Part shown: piece after piece, positions 61,173-61,732 of the stretch
Numbering within the stretch: position 1 is the stretch's first letter
How the letters are laid out: each line of letters starts with the position of its first letter
From: Phaeocystidibacter sp965659415
GTDB taxonomy: Bacteria > Bacteroidota > Bacteroidia > Flavobacteriales > Schleiferiaceae
Assembly: GCA_965659415.1 (NCBI GenBank)
Contig: CBFHVA010000016.1
Coordinates: forward strand, 1 to 61,732
Direction of reading: 5' to 3'
Length of the DNA: 61,732 nt
Position numbers and translations under genes: made by a program
The notes under the pieces: model-generated
What the model was told of the DNA's origin: nothing
Database searches by the model: none
What the model saw: only the letters and a program-made list of their open reading frames with translations

Positions 61173-61329
61173 TAAGAGATACGGTACTTATTTGTCCAAT
61201 CTCTCAAATCATTTCGGAAACAATGATTCTGGGAGATTTTTTCTTTGGGTAAGTAAGCCTGGGTCAGCGCCTTCACAGCGGAGCTCAATTAAAAGAAAAT
61301 ATTTTTCCTCAGGGTGCTTGTAGGTTTCT

Positions 61330-61360
61330 ATTTACCCTCTATATTTGCACCCGCAATCGC
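61330..61360 (+). promoter_or_regulatory. Promoter of tRNA-Val (TTG-N19-TATATTTG)
   Basis: TTG (in GTGCTTGTAGG) and TATATTTG are 19 bp apart, the same consensus as before tRNA-Asp, about 35 bp upstream of the tRNA start. Confidence 0.8.
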
Positions 61361-61384
61361 AATAACGGTTGTAATTCACACTTA

Positions 61385-61459
61385 GGGTGGTTAGCTCAGT
61401 TGGTTCAGAGCATCTGCCTTACAAGCAGAGGGTCGGGGGTTCGAATCCCTCACCACCCA
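61385..61459 (+). tRNA. tRNA-Val (TAC)
   Basis: A 75-nt cloverleaf: acceptor GGGTGGT pairs with ACCACCC; the D arm is AGCTCAGTTGGTTCAGAGC; the anticodon TAC is at 61420-61422 in a CTTACAA loop; the T arm is CGGGGGTTCGAATCCCTC; the discriminator is A. CCA is not encoded. Confidence 0.95.
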
Positions 61460-61463
61460 CAAC

Positions 61464-61493
61464 AAAAAGCTCGCCTGAAGGCGGGCTTTTTTT
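61464..61493 (+). terminator. Rho-independent terminator after tRNA-Val
   Basis: AAAAAGCTCGCC and GGCGGGCTTTTT pair (one G-U) around TGAA and run into seven T. Confidence 0.85.
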
Positions 61494-61508
61494 ATGCCTG
61501 CGAATCAA

Positions 61509-61585
61509 GCTTGCTTGAATGAGCAAAGGCATAAAAAAAGCACGACGATCCGCCGCGGAACAAGGCGGAGCGAGAGGTTTTTGTT
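61509..61585 (+). repeat. 77-bp direct repeat, copy 1, downstream of tRNA-Val
   Basis: It is identical over 77 bp to 61656-61732, 147 bp away. It contains TTGCT-TGAATG-AGCAA and CCGCC ... GGCGG hairpins and an A7 run. It encodes no credible protein. Confidence 0.85.
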
Positions 61586-61621
61586 GTGGAAACCTACCCT
61601 GGGATGCTGCGAGGAACGAGC

Positions 61622-61639
61622 GGAATCCCTCACCACTAC
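61622..61639 (+). other. Scrap matching the tRNA-Val 3' end
   Basis: GAATCCCTCACCAC is shared exactly with the T-arm/acceptor 3' end of tRNA-Val (61443-61456). It is followed by TACATTC and then the second repeat copy, so it looks like a remnant of a duplicated or degraded tRNA. Confidence 0.6.
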
Positions 61640-61655
61640 ATTCTTAGTATAAGAT

Positions 61656-61732
61656 GCTTGCTTGAATGAGCAAAGGCATAAAAAAAGCACGACGATCCGC
61701 CGCGGAACAAGGCGGAGCGAGAGGTTTTTGTT
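61656..61732 (+). repeat. 77-bp direct repeat, copy 2 (reaches the window edge)
   Basis: Same sequence as 61509-61585. The window ends exactly where copy 1 also ends in GTT, so the repeat may continue beyond. Confidence 0.85.

Noticed and set aside
61505..61690. 61-codon minus-strand open frame after tRNA-Val
   Set aside because: It spans both 77-bp repeat copies and the tRNA scrap, and its peptide repeats itself only because the DNA does.

Overview
The window looks like a chromosomal segment of a Bacteroidota bacterium, most likely Flavobacteriales (Cryomorphaceae/Schleiferiaceae-like; the family is an inference). Supporting signs are gliding-type/type IX secretion C-terminal domains, a TonB receptor with a carboxypeptidase-regulatory-like N-terminus, the rpmB-rpmG-DUF4295-ftsY-rimO cluster, fused E1 alpha/beta 2-oxoacid dehydrogenase, DnaE fused to a proofreading exonuclease, and promoters of the TTG-N19-TAnnTTTG type before both tRNA genes, aroC and a GbsR-type regulator. 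No phage, insertion sequence with transposase, CRISPR array or rRNA was found.

Layout: 1-4106 holds a DEAD-box helicase entering from the left, an NdpA-like nucleoid protein, a small beta-barrel protein and a DUF4197 lipoprotein gene broken by one in-frame stop. 4227-9197 holds cinA and the ribosomal/SRP cluster. 9208-10127 is a pair of small exported proteins. 10675-23200 runs mainly rightward: dnaE, a MORN-type protein, mnmA, a type IX-secreted subtilase, a nitronate monooxygenase-like enzyme, then a GDP-heptose operon (three-domain fusion, hddA-like kinase, gmhA). 23202-33548 holds a SMUG2-type glycosylase, an exported protein flanked by two copies of a 182-bp structured repeat, a CPA2 antiporter, trxA, trmH, two paralogous gliding-type surface proteins, namZ and an FtsX-like permease. 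33560-44492 holds a DUF58 protein, tRNA-Asp, a GbsR regulator with a membrane protein under duplicated operator-like sites, a truncated cNMP-binding/HisKA protein, a TonB receptor divergent from a MarR-like regulator, htpG, fabH and a CrtA-like monooxygenase. 44489-51531 holds a barrel-like protein, histidine-degradation genes hutI-hutG-ftcD, aroC and a dicarboxylate/glutamate symporter. 51550-61732 holds AsmA-like and OmpA-like envelope proteins, rplS, trmD, a 2-oxoglutarate oxygenase, the E1 fusion, a small protein and tRNA-Val followed by a 77-bp repeat.

Most genes are housekeeping. The unusual material lies between them: (i) a dispersed, modular intergenic repeat family at five loci, one of which forms the 3' end of a histidine-kinase-like gene that lacks its ATPase domain; (ii) a MITE-like 182-bp element in two copies around one gene; (iii) paired palindromes bracketing a GbsR gene; (iv) two promoters whose -7 box ends 4 nt before the start codon, implying leaderless transcripts; and (v) a tRNA-tail scrap between two copies of a 77-bp repeat.
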